Shown in pieces: positions 19,208 through 27,414 of a stretch of 64,000 nt of DNA. The stretch is from positions 2,072,967 to 2,136,966 of the forward strand of contig NZ_CM001555.1 in assembly GCF_000275865.1 (NCBI RefSeq), given 5' to 3'. Position numbers and translations under genes: made by a program. This DNA comes from Methanofollis liminatans DSM 4140 (GTDB lineage Archaea > Halobacteriota > Methanomicrobia > Methanomicrobiales > Methanofollaceae). The notes beneath the pieces are model-generated. The model saw only the letters and a program-made list of their open reading frames with translations. It searched no databases and was not told the origin of the DNA. Each line of letters begins with the position of its first letter. Within the stretch, counting starts at the first letter, position 1.

Positions 19208-19987
19208 ATGATTTTTCTCTTTCTGTGGCAAGAGTATGGTGTGAATAACCCCCTGAAATTTCTCAACCACCTGATCGAAGAGGAGGCGATGCAGGTGACC
19301 TATGACCCTGCGGAGAACGAGGGAAAGGTCATTTACAATCTCTCTCTTGTGGATGCAGACGATCTGGATGCTGTGATTGCAATCATGAAAGAGACCTACA
19401 GGGCAGGCATCAGCCCGAGCGGTCTGGTCCAGATCTTTCAAACCGGAGAAAAGGCCGGAGGTTACGCCGTTCCGAAAGGAAAGGCAGGGATCTGCACCAT
19501 ATGCTCGATCACCCTTGACGGCGTGATGATCAGGCGAGGCGCCCCCCTCCATCCGATTGGCGGGGGCGTTGTGCAGATCGAGAATGGAACTCCACGGCGC
19601 TTCACCGATATGGTGCTCTATGATGCTACGACCATCGACCCTCTCGAACTGCTTGTGTCCCAGGAGATCACCAACGTCTCAGGGGTCATTGCGACAGGGC
19701 GGGGAAACGTCCTCGCCAACCTTCGGGAGTGCCACATGGAGGCCGAGTCCACCGTTGCGGCCGTCATTGAAGACCTGGAGCGGAGCATGATCGCCGGCGT
19801 GCTTGAGATCGGACCGCCGAACGCCCCCATCCTCGGCTTCACCTGTTCACCCCAGTATTTCGGCATCGCAATACTCGGCGGGACCAACGTAATGGCAGCG
19901 GTAAAAGAAGGCGGATACCATGTCGAGATCAACTCGCTCAAGGGCCTGATCGACGTTTCCAGCCTCGAACCGATCCATCACTTCTGA
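19208..19987 (+). CDS. NrpR-domain (DUF128) protein without DNA-binding domain, NrpRII-like
   Basis: The 259-residue protein consists of one NrpR regulatory domain: GKAGICTICSITLDGVMI, IGGGVVQIENGTPRRFTDM and the C-terminal GGTNVMAAVKEGG match the effector-binding domain of the global nitrogen repressor. No winged helix precedes it. In Methanosarcina, HTH-less NrpRII bridges NrpRI and the basal factors (family knowledge); the same role is inferred here. The start is uncertain: Met28 (19289) is possible. Its 3' end overlaps the convergent TrmB gene by 10 nt. Confidence 0.78.
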   Translation: MIFLFLWQEYGVNNPLKFLNHLIEEEAMQVTYDPAENEGKVIYNLSLVDADDLDAVIAIMKETYRAGISPSGLVQIFQTGEKAGGYAVPKGKAGICTICSITLDGVMIRRGAPLHPIGGGVVQIENGTPRRFTDMVLYDATTIDPLELLVSQEITNVSGVIATGRGNVLANLRECHMEAESTVAAVIEDLERSMIAGVLEIGPPNAPILGFTCSPQYFGIAILGGTNVMAAVKEGGYHVEINSLKGLIDVSSLEPIHHF

Positions 19988-20754
19988 TCCGGGATCCCGC
20001 CATAGCCCCGGATCAGGGACCAGTACCGGGAAAAAAAACGGTAAAACCCTTCAGACTCCGAGTACAGGGCGATTGGCATCTCCCCCTCCGAGCCCATCAC
20101 CACCATTACCTTTGAACCGTCAACAAAGAATATTCCTGCCCTCTCATTGCTCCCCATCTCCTTATGCCAGATCGGCGGGACGATGGCGCTGATCAGAATG
20201 CCAGGGAGCAGCGACTCCTCACAGCGATCGGTGATCACCTCCACCCTGACCCTGCCCGCCGCCATGGAGAGGGGTTCGCCGAGATCCTCGATGAGATTCC
20301 AGTTCCCCAGCACATCGACCCGATCAGTTGCCTGAGCCATGAGATCCCGGATCCTGCTGATAATGTTTGCATCGCCGGTGATGGTCCAGACCAGTTCCTG
20401 GCCGCCCCCATCGGGTGTTTTTCTCCGGTCGTAGAGTTCCTGGAGCGTTTCTTTTGCATACGACGCTTTTTCGCCTATCCCCCGCATGAGGGAGTCAACC
20501 GCCTCCGTTGGAGGGAGGGCCGAGAAGCGTTTCGGGGCGGTATGGGAAACCGTCACCAGATTTCTCTGGATGAGCCGGTCGAGGACAGGGTATGCCGATG
20601 CGCGTGGCACGCCTGAGAGTTCATGGATCTCGGTCGCCGTTGCTCTGGTGACCTGGAGGAGGGCGACATAGACGAGCGCCTCATATTTTGTAAGTCCAAG
20701 CGTTTTAAGGGCATCTGTAATCGTGCCCGAGGATTCCGGAGAGGGGTGCATCAC
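19978..20754 (-). CDS. TrmB-family transcriptional regulator
   Basis: 258 residues: N-terminal winged helix of the TrmB family (residues ~12-85; LGLTKYEALVYVALLQ, VPRASAYPVLDRLI), a coiled linker (~88-110), and a C-terminal phospholipase-D-like/effector domain with the phrase ILISAIVPPIWHKEMG. TrmB proteins sense sugars or other small molecules. It is divergent from an S-layer-like protein and phosphoglucose isomerase genes, with a perfect inverted repeat between them, so it probably controls that pair and itself. Confidence 0.88.
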   Translation of the reverse strand: MMHPSPESSGTITDALKTLGLTKYEALVYVALLQVTRATATEIHELSGVPRASAYPVLDRLIQRNLVTVSHTAPKRFSALPPTEAVDSLMRGIGEKASYAKETLQELYDRRKTPDGGGQELVWTITGDANIISRIRDLMAQATDRVDVLGNWNLIEDLGEPLSMAAGRVRVEVITDRCEESLLPGILISAIVPPIWHKEMGSNERAGIFFVDGSKVMVVMGSEGEMPIALYSESEGFYRFFSRYWSLIRGYGGIPDQK

Positions 20755-20782
20755 ATAACTATTAATAGGATCTGCAGATAAA

Positions 20783-20804
20783 TGTTGTTACAACAATAAC
20801 AACA
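20783..20804. promoter_or_regulatory. Perfect inverted repeat, probable TrmB operator
   Basis: TGTTGTTA-CAACAA-TAACAACA: 8-bp arms, 6-nt spacer, in the 62-nt gap between the divergent TrmB gene and the S-layer-like gene. A nested palindrome TGTTGT-T-ACAACA also exists. It lies in the promoter/leader zone of both genes. Confidence 0.6.
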
Positions 20805-20816
20805 CGGTGAACCTAC

Positions 20817-22103
20817 ATGGATATCAGGAAATTACTCTTTCTCAGTCTTTTTATGGCTGTGCTCACCGTCCCTGCTCTGGCCGGGGTGGAGTCTCTCTAC
20901 GGCAGTCCGGATCTGTCTGCAGCCGTTTCAGGCACCAATGAGTTCGCTCCCGGCGACGAGGTCACGCTCCAGGTGATCGTCTCGAACACCGGCCTGAACA
21001 CGGTCATCCAGGTGACATCGTCCACAATATCCCCGCCAGACGCCCCGAACCTGGCTAAACTCGTGCAGGCAGGGCTTTCTGCGGGAAGCGCCCCCTTCAC
21101 GATCAAATCCGAGCCCCAGCAGATCGGCGATATCGCCGGCGGGACGAGCAAGACCGTGAATTTTGTTGTGAAGATCGACAGGAATGCGCCGGCAGGCTCC
21201 TATGACCTCCCGCTCGGCCTCACCTACACCTATGCGGACTGGACCGACTCCGAGAGCGGCACCCTCATCAGGACCGGTTATCTCAAAAAGACCGAAACGA
21301 TCAACATCCCGGTAAAGGTGACCTCCGATGTGAACCTCGAGGTCGTATCCGCCTCTACTGAGTACCTCAACGTCGGCACCGAGGGCTACCTTCACCTCAC
21401 GCTCAGCAACACCGGCCATGAACAGGCGACGAAGGCCGTCGCGACGCTGGTGCGGGACAGTTCCAGCCCCCTGATCCCGACCGACGGGAGTGTCTATATC
21501 GGCGACTTCAACCCCGGCGATGTCGCCACGGTCACCTTCAAGGTCTCGGCCTCGAGCAATGCCGGGGCCCAGACCTATCCTATCGGCGCCTATGTAGAGT
21601 ATAAAAAGAGCAACGGTGAGACCTCAAAATCAGATACTGAGACCGTAGGGGTACCAGTCGGCGGCAAGATCGAGTTCGCCGTCGTCTCGGAGGCACCGGT
21701 CGTCCGTCCGGGTGAGAAAGCCACCCTGGAGGTCACCTACAAGAACACCGGCGCCGCAATGGCGTATAATGCCCAGTCCAGGATCAGCTCAGTCGATCCC
21801 TTCACCTCCAGCGACGACACGGCGTACCTCGGCGACCTCGCCCCTGGCGAGACGGCGGTCGCCCGCTACTCTGTGACTGTCGACGCAGGAGCGACGATCA
21901 AGCAGTACGGCCTCGACACCGAGATCAGGTACCGCGACGCCCTTGACAACAGCCAGATCTCCGACACGATGAAACTGCCCGTCTCGGTGGAAAAAACCGG
22001 TTCGGCCACAGATATCTTCTCGAACCCGATCGTAATCGTCCTCATCGCCGCCATCCTGATCGGGGCAGGGTATTATATCTTCAAAAAGCGCAAAGCCGAG
22101 TAA
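20817..22103 (+). CDS. COG1361-type S-layer-like surface protein, membrane anchored
   Basis: 428 residues with a cleavable signal peptide (MDIRKLLFLSLFMAVLTVPALA), an extracellular part made of at least three immunoglobulin/CARDB-like repeats (phrases FAPGDEVTLQVIVSNTG, LNVGTEGYLHLTLSNTG, VRPGEKATLEVTYKNTG), and a C-terminal membrane anchor followed by KKRKAE. Such proteins decorate the cell surface or act as accessory proteins of exporters. Its stop overlaps the ATG of the phosphoglucose isomerase gene by one nt (TAATG). Confidence 0.85.
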   Translation: MDIRKLLFLSLFMAVLTVPALAGVESLYGSPDLSAAVSGTNEFAPGDEVTLQVIVSNTGLNTVIQVTSSTISPPDAPNLAKLVQAGLSAGSAPFTIKSEPQQIGDIAGGTSKTVNFVVKIDRNAPAGSYDLPLGLTYTYADWTDSESGTLIRTGYLKKTETINIPVKVTSDVNLEVVSASTEYLNVGTEGYLHLTLSNTGHEQATKAVATLVRDSSSPLIPTDGSVYIGDFNPGDVATVTFKVSASSNAGAQTYPIGAYVEYKKSNGETSKSDTETVGVPVGGKIEFAVVSEAPVVRPGEKATLEVTYKNTGAAMAYNAQSRISSVDPFTSSDDTAYLGDLAPGETAVARYSVTVDAGATIKQYGLDTEIRYRDALDNSQISDTMKLPVSVEKTGSATDIFSNPIVIVLIAAILIGAGYYIFKKRKAE

Positions 22104-22849
22104 TGTTTCACTGGAACGGACCACTGCCAGAGCCTCACATCCGCACTCTTGCCGATATGAAGGGTGTTCTGGCGGCACCCGACATAGGGGCCGACGATCC
22201 CGACCGCCCCCTCTATTTTATGTATAGGGATCTCGCCCTGAATGAAGAAGACCGTTTGTGGCTTTCTGCCCGGTCCCTGCGATATGATATGACCGTGATC
22301 CCGCCGGGCGTCATCGGCCCCGAGTTTGTCAAGACAAAAGGTCACTATCACCCGGAAAACCCCGCCGGCGTCAGATATCCCGAAGTCTATGAGGTCATAG
22401 AAGGAGAGGCGCATTTTCTGCTCCAGAGGCCCGACGCCTCTGATGTCGTGCTGGTGAAGGCCGGGGCCGGAGATGTCGTGGTGATCCCGCCGGGGTTCGG
22501 CCATGTGACGATCAACCCGGGAAATGTCGACCTGGTGATGGCAAATCTGGTCTCGACCGCCTTTTCAAGTGACTACGCCCCCTATGCGGCGATGGGCGGG
22601 GCCGCATGCTATGAGATGGCTGACGGCACGTTTGTCAAAAATCCGCGGTATCCAGGCACCGCCACGGTACGGATGGCGGCGCCCCTGCCGGTGCCGGCCT
22701 TCTGCACGGCGCCGGGCACGCCGATCTACGGCCTTGTCGGAAGAGAGCGATGTCTCAGCTTCCTGAACCGACCTGAGGAGTATATCGAGGCGTTTAATGC
22801 GTGCCTCAGAGATGTGGGGGAGAACTGCGTTTGTGCTCCGAGGCCCTGA
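22103..22849 (+). CDS. Cupin-type glucose-6-phosphate isomerase (archaeal cPGI)
   Basis: cPGI interconverts glucose-6-phosphate and fructose-6-phosphate with a metal-bound cupin. Predicted metal ligands are H81, H83, E94 and H134, by alignment with the Pyrococcus enzyme (KGHYHP...YPEVYEV, GFGHVTI); a four-residue insertion separates the second His from Glu. The 248-residue protein is longer at the C-terminus than the ~190-residue Pyrococcus enzyme. It is coupled to the surface-protein gene and its 3' end overlaps the convergent NAD synthetase gene by 44 nt. Confidence 0.88.
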   Translation: MFHWNGPLPEPHIRTLADMKGVLAAPDIGADDPDRPLYFMYRDLALNEEDRLWLSARSLRYDMTVIPPGVIGPEFVKTKGHYHPENPAGVRYPEVYEVIEGEAHFLLQRPDASDVVLVKAGAGDVVVIPPGFGHVTINPGNVDLVMANLVSTAFSSDYAPYAAMGGAACYEMADGTFVKNPRYPGTATVRMAAPLPVPAFCTAPGTPIYGLVGRERCLSFLNRPEEYIEAFNACLRDVGENCVCAPRP

Positions 22850-23540
22850 CCCTTCGGAGCACCCGCTCTTCTACCTCGTTCCCTGCCTTCCAGCCTGAAC
22901 GCTCCAGCGACTGCAGAGCAGCGTCTATCTCCGGGTAGGTGAGACCCAGCTCGCCCTCGTCGGTTTGCCCTGCCCAGAGCCCGGCCGAAGGCGGTTTTTC
23001 GAGGATACGTTGCACGATGCCCATCGCCCGCCCCACCGCAAAGATCTCGGTCTTGTAGAGGTGAAGGATCGGCTGGATATCTGCGGCGCTGTCGCCGTGT
23101 TTTGTGCAGTAGCCGAGCATGTACTCGGTCCGGTTCGACGTGCCGCAGACGAGCCGCCCTTCCCGGTTCGCGATCGCATACAGGATCGCCATACGCGTCC
23201 TGGCCATCAGGTTGCCGGCGAGGTACGGCGTATCGGTGAGCCCGGGATAGCCGCGGTAGGCCTGGAGCACCGGCTCGATCGAGAGTTCCCGGCACTCGAT
23301 CCCGATCGATCGGCAGAGTGCCTGTGCGTCTTCGATATCCTCCGATACGGTCACCGCACTCGGGAGGCAGACGCCGACGACCCGTTCGGGTCCGACGGCC
23401 CGCGCCGCAAAGGCGGCGGCGACGGCGGAGTCGATCCCGCCGCTGACCCCGACGACGATGCCGCTCGCCCCTGCACTCCAGACTGCATGGCGGATCATCT
23501 GATCCACCGCCTCCATCTCACATCCGATTGCTCTCTCCAT
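22806..23540 (-). CDS. nadE: NH3-dependent NAD+ synthetase
   Basis: NadE amidates nicotinic acid adenine dinucleotide to NAD+ using ATP. The PP-loop SGGIDS is at residues 33-38, followed by ATP/NaAD-binding segments (NLMARTRMAILYAIANREG, CGTSNRTEYMLGYCTKHGDS). No glutaminase domain, so free ammonia is used. The start at 23540 is chosen for the AAGGAG SD about 11 nt upstream; an ATG at 23576 is also in frame. 244 residues. Confidence 0.92.
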   Translation of the reverse strand: MERAIGCEMEAVDQMIRHAVWSAGASGIVVGVSGGIDSAVAAAFAARAVGPERVVGVCLPSAVTVSEDIEDAQALCRSIGIECRELSIEPVLQAYRGYPGLTDTPYLAGNLMARTRMAILYAIANREGRLVCGTSNRTEYMLGYCTKHGDSAADIQPILHLYKTEIFAVGRAMGIVQRILEKPPSAGLWAGQTDEGELGLTYPEIDAALQSLERSGWKAGNEVEERVLRRVRASEHKRSSPPHL

Positions 23541-23650
23541 TGCAACGGGCTCCTTCGCCCTCCACCTCTGGCGCATAGGGGTTAAGATTTTTTCCTATGT
23601 ATGTGCTCTGGATCCCCGGCACCTCCGTTTTGAGGGCGGAAAAGACCTGC

Positions 23651-24541
23651 TTATTCTCCCCGCGCCTCCCTGACCAGACTGCAGGAGCGGCAGGTGTCGC
23701 CACAGGGCTCCCCGCACTCAGGGCAGACTCTCAGCCGCGAAGGGGTGTCCCCGCAGATGGCGGGCAGGTGCTCGCCGAGATTTTTGAGGGCATATTTTGT
23801 GGCCGGGTGGCGATAGGCGTAGTCGTTGAGCAGGGTCCGCACGTCGGCCCTGAGGGCGTTATGGGCGTACGGGCACCCCTTCTCAGTAAACCCGCCGAAG
23901 CGGAGGATGGCATAGAGCGCCACCTCCCGCTCGGGGACGGCGGCGAAGGGTTTGATCCGCGGCACGACGCCCGGCACCGGCGCCGACGTCCTGACCATCC
24001 GTTCGGCATCCCCCCGCAGGGCATTCATCAGCACCGACTGGGCCTCGTCGTCGAGGTTCATACCCATGGCGAGTCTGGTGGCGCCAAGGCTCCGCGCCGC
24101 CGTGTTGAGACAGTGACGGCGGATAACCCCGCAGTAGGTGCAGGAAAGGGCGTCGCCCAGCCTCTGCACGATCTGATCGGTGGTGGTGCCGACGATCTCC
24201 TCGAAGGAGACGCAGTGCCAGGTTACGCCGCACTCCTCCGCGATCCGGCGCGCCGCAGCGGTATCCCGATATCCCGCGATCCCTTCGTCCACGGTGAGGG
24301 CGATGATCGAGAGGTCACGGCGCTTGCCAAAGGTCTTTGTGAGAAAATAGAGAAGCGCACTCGAATCCTTCCCTCCGGAGAGGGCAACGGCGATCACGTC
24401 GCCCGAAGCGATCATCCGCCTCTGTCTGATCTCCCGTTTCGCTTTCGCCTCAAGGTCGGCGATGAAATGCTCGCGGCAGAGATGGAGCCCGGAATAACGC
24501 TGCCAGATGATCGCCTCACGTCTGCATTTCGAACACTGCAT
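23651..24541 (-). CDS. tRNA 2-thiolation enzyme, TtuA/NcsA-type ATP pyrophosphatase
   Basis: The 296-residue protein has an N-terminal zinc finger (C3, C6, C22, H25), the adenylating PP-loop SGGKDS at residues 55-60, a central CTYCGVIRRHCLN motif whose cysteines hold a [4Fe-4S] cluster in this family, and a C-terminal zinc ribbon (CPECGEPCGDTCRSC). It should thiolate tRNA uridines (position 34 or 54 cannot be decided from sequence). Start at 24541 follows a TATA-like element (24575-24585) with a leader of about 12 nt. Confidence 0.88.
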   Translation of the reverse strand: MQCSKCRREAIIWQRYSGLHLCREHFIADLEAKAKREIRQRRMIASGDVIAVALSGGKDSSALLYFLTKTFGKRRDLSIIALTVDEGIAGYRDTAAARRIAEECGVTWHCVSFEEIVGTTTDQIVQRLGDALSCTYCGVIRRHCLNTAARSLGATRLAMGMNLDDEAQSVLMNALRGDAERMVRTSAPVPGVVPRIKPFAAVPEREVALYAILRFGGFTEKGCPYAHNALRADVRTLLNDYAYRHPATKYALKNLGEHLPAICGDTPSRLRVCPECGEPCGDTCRSCSLVREARGE

Positions 24542-24574
24542 CGCATCAACCCGGTCATACATTTATCCGTTTGC

Positions 24575-24585
24575 CTGATATAATC
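24575..24585. promoter_or_regulatory. Shared AT-rich promoter region between divergent genes
   Basis: CTGATATAATC lies between the thiolase-like gene (minus) and RIO2 (plus). On the minus strand it is a good TATA box for a start near 24553. For the plus gene the better TATA is TTTATCCG at 24562-24569. Confidence 0.4.
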
Positions 24586-24595
24586 TGTAGTATTT

Positions 24596-25453
24596 ATGCC
24601 ACTTTCACCGGACTATATCAGGTTACTCCACAAATATGACCTCCGCATCCTTCAGGCCCTTGAACGGATGATGCAGCGTTACGAATGGGTGCCGCTCGAC
24701 GTCCTGAAAGGGGCGACGAGGCTCTCAGACTCAGAACTCGAGTACCGGTTGCAGCGGTTGATCGAGTGGGACATGGTCAGATACGATGCCGTGCCGTACC
24801 AGGGCTATGCCCTGATCTTTCCGGGCTACGATGCGATCGCCCTCCATACGCTCAGCCAGCGGGGGACGGTCTCGGCCCTTGGTTCACTTATCGGGGTCGG
24901 AAAAGAGTCCGAGGTCTATGCCGGCCTCGGCCTGGGGCCCGTGGTGCTGAAGTTCCACCATATCGGCCAGCAATCGTTTCAGGCGGCCAGAAAAGACCGC
25001 GGCTATATGCCCGAGGCCGGGCACTGCCCCTGGATCTTCGCCTCGGCCCGCTCTGCCGAGCAGGAGTATCTGGCCCTGCAGCGCCTCTCTCCCGATGTCT
25101 CGGTTCCGGTGCCGATCGATCGGTCCCGCCATGTGCTCGTGATGTCCGAGGTGCCGGGCGCAAACCTGAACCGCTGTGTGCTCGAGGACCCGGCCGGGGT
25201 GCTCGACGAGGTCCTCCAGAACGTGCGGCTGGCGTACCGGAAAGACATCATCCACGGCGATCTCTCTGAGTTCAATATCATGGTTGGGGAGGAGGGCGTC
25301 TGGATCATCGACTGGCCGCAGTGGATCTGGACCTCGCACCCGAACGCCGATGCGATCCTCCAGCGCGATATCGAGAATGTGCTCAGGTATTTTAAGAGGA
25401 AATACCGGATAGACTATCCCACCGTGGAGGCGGTGGGTGTGGTGGTCGGTTGA
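24596..25453 (+). CDS. rio2: RIO2-family atypical serine kinase/ATPase
   Basis: Rio2 takes part in late maturation of the small ribosomal subunit. The 285-residue protein has an N-terminal winged helix (residues 1-90), glycine-rich loop GVGKESEVYAG (100-110), K119 in VVLKF, catalytic loop IIHGDLSEFN (218-227) and metal-binding IDWPQW (238-243), all typical for Rio2 rather than Rio1. Its stop codon overlaps the TTG start of the DUF460 gene (TTGA), showing translational coupling. Confidence 0.95.
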   Translation: MPLSPDYIRLLHKYDLRILQALERMMQRYEWVPLDVLKGATRLSDSELEYRLQRLIEWDMVRYDAVPYQGYALIFPGYDAIALHTLSQRGTVSALGSLIGVGKESEVYAGLGLGPVVLKFHHIGQQSFQAARKDRGYMPEAGHCPWIFASARSAEQEYLALQRLSPDVSVPVPIDRSRHVLVMSEVPGANLNRCVLEDPAGVLDEVLQNVRLAYRKDIIHGDLSEFNIMVGEEGVWIIDWPQWIWTSHPNADAILQRDIENVLRYFKRKYRIDYPTVEAVGVVVG

Positions 25454-27414
25454 AGGTCTTCGGGATCGATATCATCAGGGGGTCGGTTCGGTCGCGGACC
25501 CGCCGCCCTGTCTATGCACTGGTCGTCATCGAGGACGGTCAGGTCGTCTCCACCGCGCAGATGACGGCGTTTGCACTCTCCAGACGGATCGCCGCAGAGG
25601 AGCCCGATATTCTTGCCACCGACTCGGTGCAGGAACTTGCTCCTGACCAGCACGACCTGGTTTCGTTCATGCAGACCCTGCCGACCGGGACCATGCTCGT
25701 CCAGGCGACCGGCGGCGAGCGCAAAGAGACCCTCCAGAAGGTGGCCGCGCGCTACAACATCCAGGTTGAGCGGACCGACCCCTTTGCCGAGGCCGGGGCG
25801 GCAGCACGGATCGCCTACCTGGGGGGCGGGGCGGCGGTGATCGCCTTCGAGAAGACGACCGAGATCACGGTTTCACGCCACCGTTCGCCTGGCAAAGGGG
25901 GGTGGAGCCAGAACCGCTATATCAGGAAGATGCACGGGGCGGTGCGGGAGCGGGCCCGCGACGTGGAGGGGCACCTGGTGGCGGCCGGTCTCCGCTACGA
26001 AAAGACCGAACGCCTTGCCTTCGGCGGGTTTTCCCGCGTCCACTTCACGGTCTATGCCTCCCGCGATGCGATCCCGGTGCGCGCCTCGACCGCGGCAGAC
26101 GTGCAGGTGCGCATCGAGGGGCGGAGACTCGACCGGATCAGGTACGAGCCCCTGACGAAAAGGCCCAGGTACCTGATCGTGGGCATCGATCCCGGAACCA
26201 CGACCGGGATCGGGGCGGTGGACCTGGACGGCGAGGTGGTAGAACTCTTTTCTTCCAGACAGATGGGGACGGCCGAGGTGATCGAGCATATCACCGGCAT
26301 CGGAAAACCCCTGATCATCGCATCCGACGTGCAGCCGATGCCTGACGCGGTGGAGAAGGTGCGGCGGGCCTTCAATGCGATCGCCTATGTGCCCCCACAG
26401 GACCGGTCGGTGGAGGGGAAACTGGAACTGACGGCTGGGACCGGGTATGCCAACCCCCATGAACGAGACGCCGTTTCCGCCGCCCTCGACGCCTACCGCT
26501 CCCTGAAAAACAAGTTCCAGAACATTGCAAAACGGGTGCCGCCGGGCATCGACCTCGATGAGGTGCGGGCCGGGGTGCTGCGGGGACGGTCGATCGAGGC
26601 GGTGCTGGCCGACCTCTCGGGCAGGCAGAAGCCCGCGCCCGCACCGCCGGAGTCGCCGCAGCCCCAGCCGACGCCGCCTGCACAGGCCGACGATCGCCTT
26701 GTCCAGCTCGAACGGCAGGTCCGCCGCCTGCAGGCGTTCGTGCAGGAACTTGAAGAGGGGATTGCCGGGAAGGACCGCGAGATCGCGAGCCTGAAACGGC
26801 AGATCAGGTACGAACGTTCCGAACGGGGGAAGACGCTCCAGCGGGACACCGATATTGCCACGCGGGAGGCGATCATCGCGAACCTCAGGACGCTCCTGCG
26901 GAAGGAAGAAAAACGGAATAAGAGCCTCAGGAAACGGATCGAACGGATGCGGCGGGTCGAGGAATTACAGATCGGCGAGGGGCAGGTCGCTGTGAAGGCG
27001 ATTGCGTCCCTCACCCACGACGCCGTCCGCAGCCTGGCCGCCGACCTCGGTCTTGTCGAGGGCGATGTGATCGCGGTTGCGACGACCGGCGGCTGGGGGC
27101 GGAGCGTGGTGCGGGAGATCGCCGATGCGAAGGCGGCGGCGGTGGTCGTTCCGGGCAAGAGCCTGGAGGGGCTGGACCCGCACCTGATCGCTGCGGCGCT
27201 TGCCGCCTCCCTGCCCCTGGTGGCGGCGGGGGCGATCGGGCTACGCCTCTCGGGAAAGATCGGGACCGCCGACGAGGAAGGGTTCGCCGCAGCCCTCGCC
27301 GCATGGGGGGAGCGGGTGGAGGAGCATGAACGGGAGAAGAGGGCGGCGATGTTAAACCAGGTCTTCAAGGAGTACAGGAGCGAGCGGGAGAAGGAGGTGC
27401 GGCGGCATGGATGA
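25450..27414 (+). CDS. DUF460 protein, RNase H-like fold with coiled coil
   Basis: 654 residues starting at a TTG that overlaps the rio2 stop. The N-terminal half has two RNase H/RuvC-like segments (MKVFGIDIIRGS and YLIVGIDPGTTTGIGAVDLD), a Pro-rich hinge near residue 400, a strong coiled coil (about 415-510), and a C-terminal domain of about 120 residues. DUF460 is an archaeal family of unknown function predicted to be a nuclease related to RuvC (family knowledge). Linkage to RIO2 suggests a role in RNA or ribosome processing, which is inference. Confidence 0.85.
   Translation: MKVFGIDIIRGSVRSRTRRPVYALVVIEDGQVVSTAQMTAFALSRRIAAEEPDILATDSVQELAPDQHDLVSFMQTLPTGTMLVQATGGERKETLQKVAARYNIQVERTDPFAEAGAAARIAYLGGGAAVIAFEKTTEITVSRHRSPGKGGWSQNRYIRKMHGAVRERARDVEGHLVAAGLRYEKTERLAFGGFSRVHFTVYASRDAIPVRASTAADVQVRIEGRRLDRIRYEPLTKRPRYLIVGIDPGTTTGIGAVDLDGEVVELFSSRQMGTAEVIEHITGIGKPLIIASDVQPMPDAVEKVRRAFNAIAYVPPQDRSVEGKLELTAGTGYANPHERDAVSAALDAYRSLKNKFQNIAKRVPPGIDLDEVRAGVLRGRSIEAVLADLSGRQKPAPAPPESPQPQPTPPAQADDRLVQLERQVRRLQAFVQELEEGIAGKDREIASLKRQIRYERSERGKTLQRDTDIATREAIIANLRTLLRKEEKRNKSLRKRIERMRRVEELQIGEGQVAVKAIASLTHDAVRSLAADLGLVEGDVIAVATTGGWGRSVVREIADAKAAAVVVPGKSLEGLDPHLIAAALAASLPLVAAGAIGLRLSGKIGTADEEGFAAALAAWGERVEEHEREKRAAMLNQVFKEYRSEREKEVRRHG

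Noticed and set aside
23597-24583. Plus-strand frame of about 330 codons
   Set aside because: Antisense to the tRNA thiolase-like gene with its PP-loop and zinc fingers.
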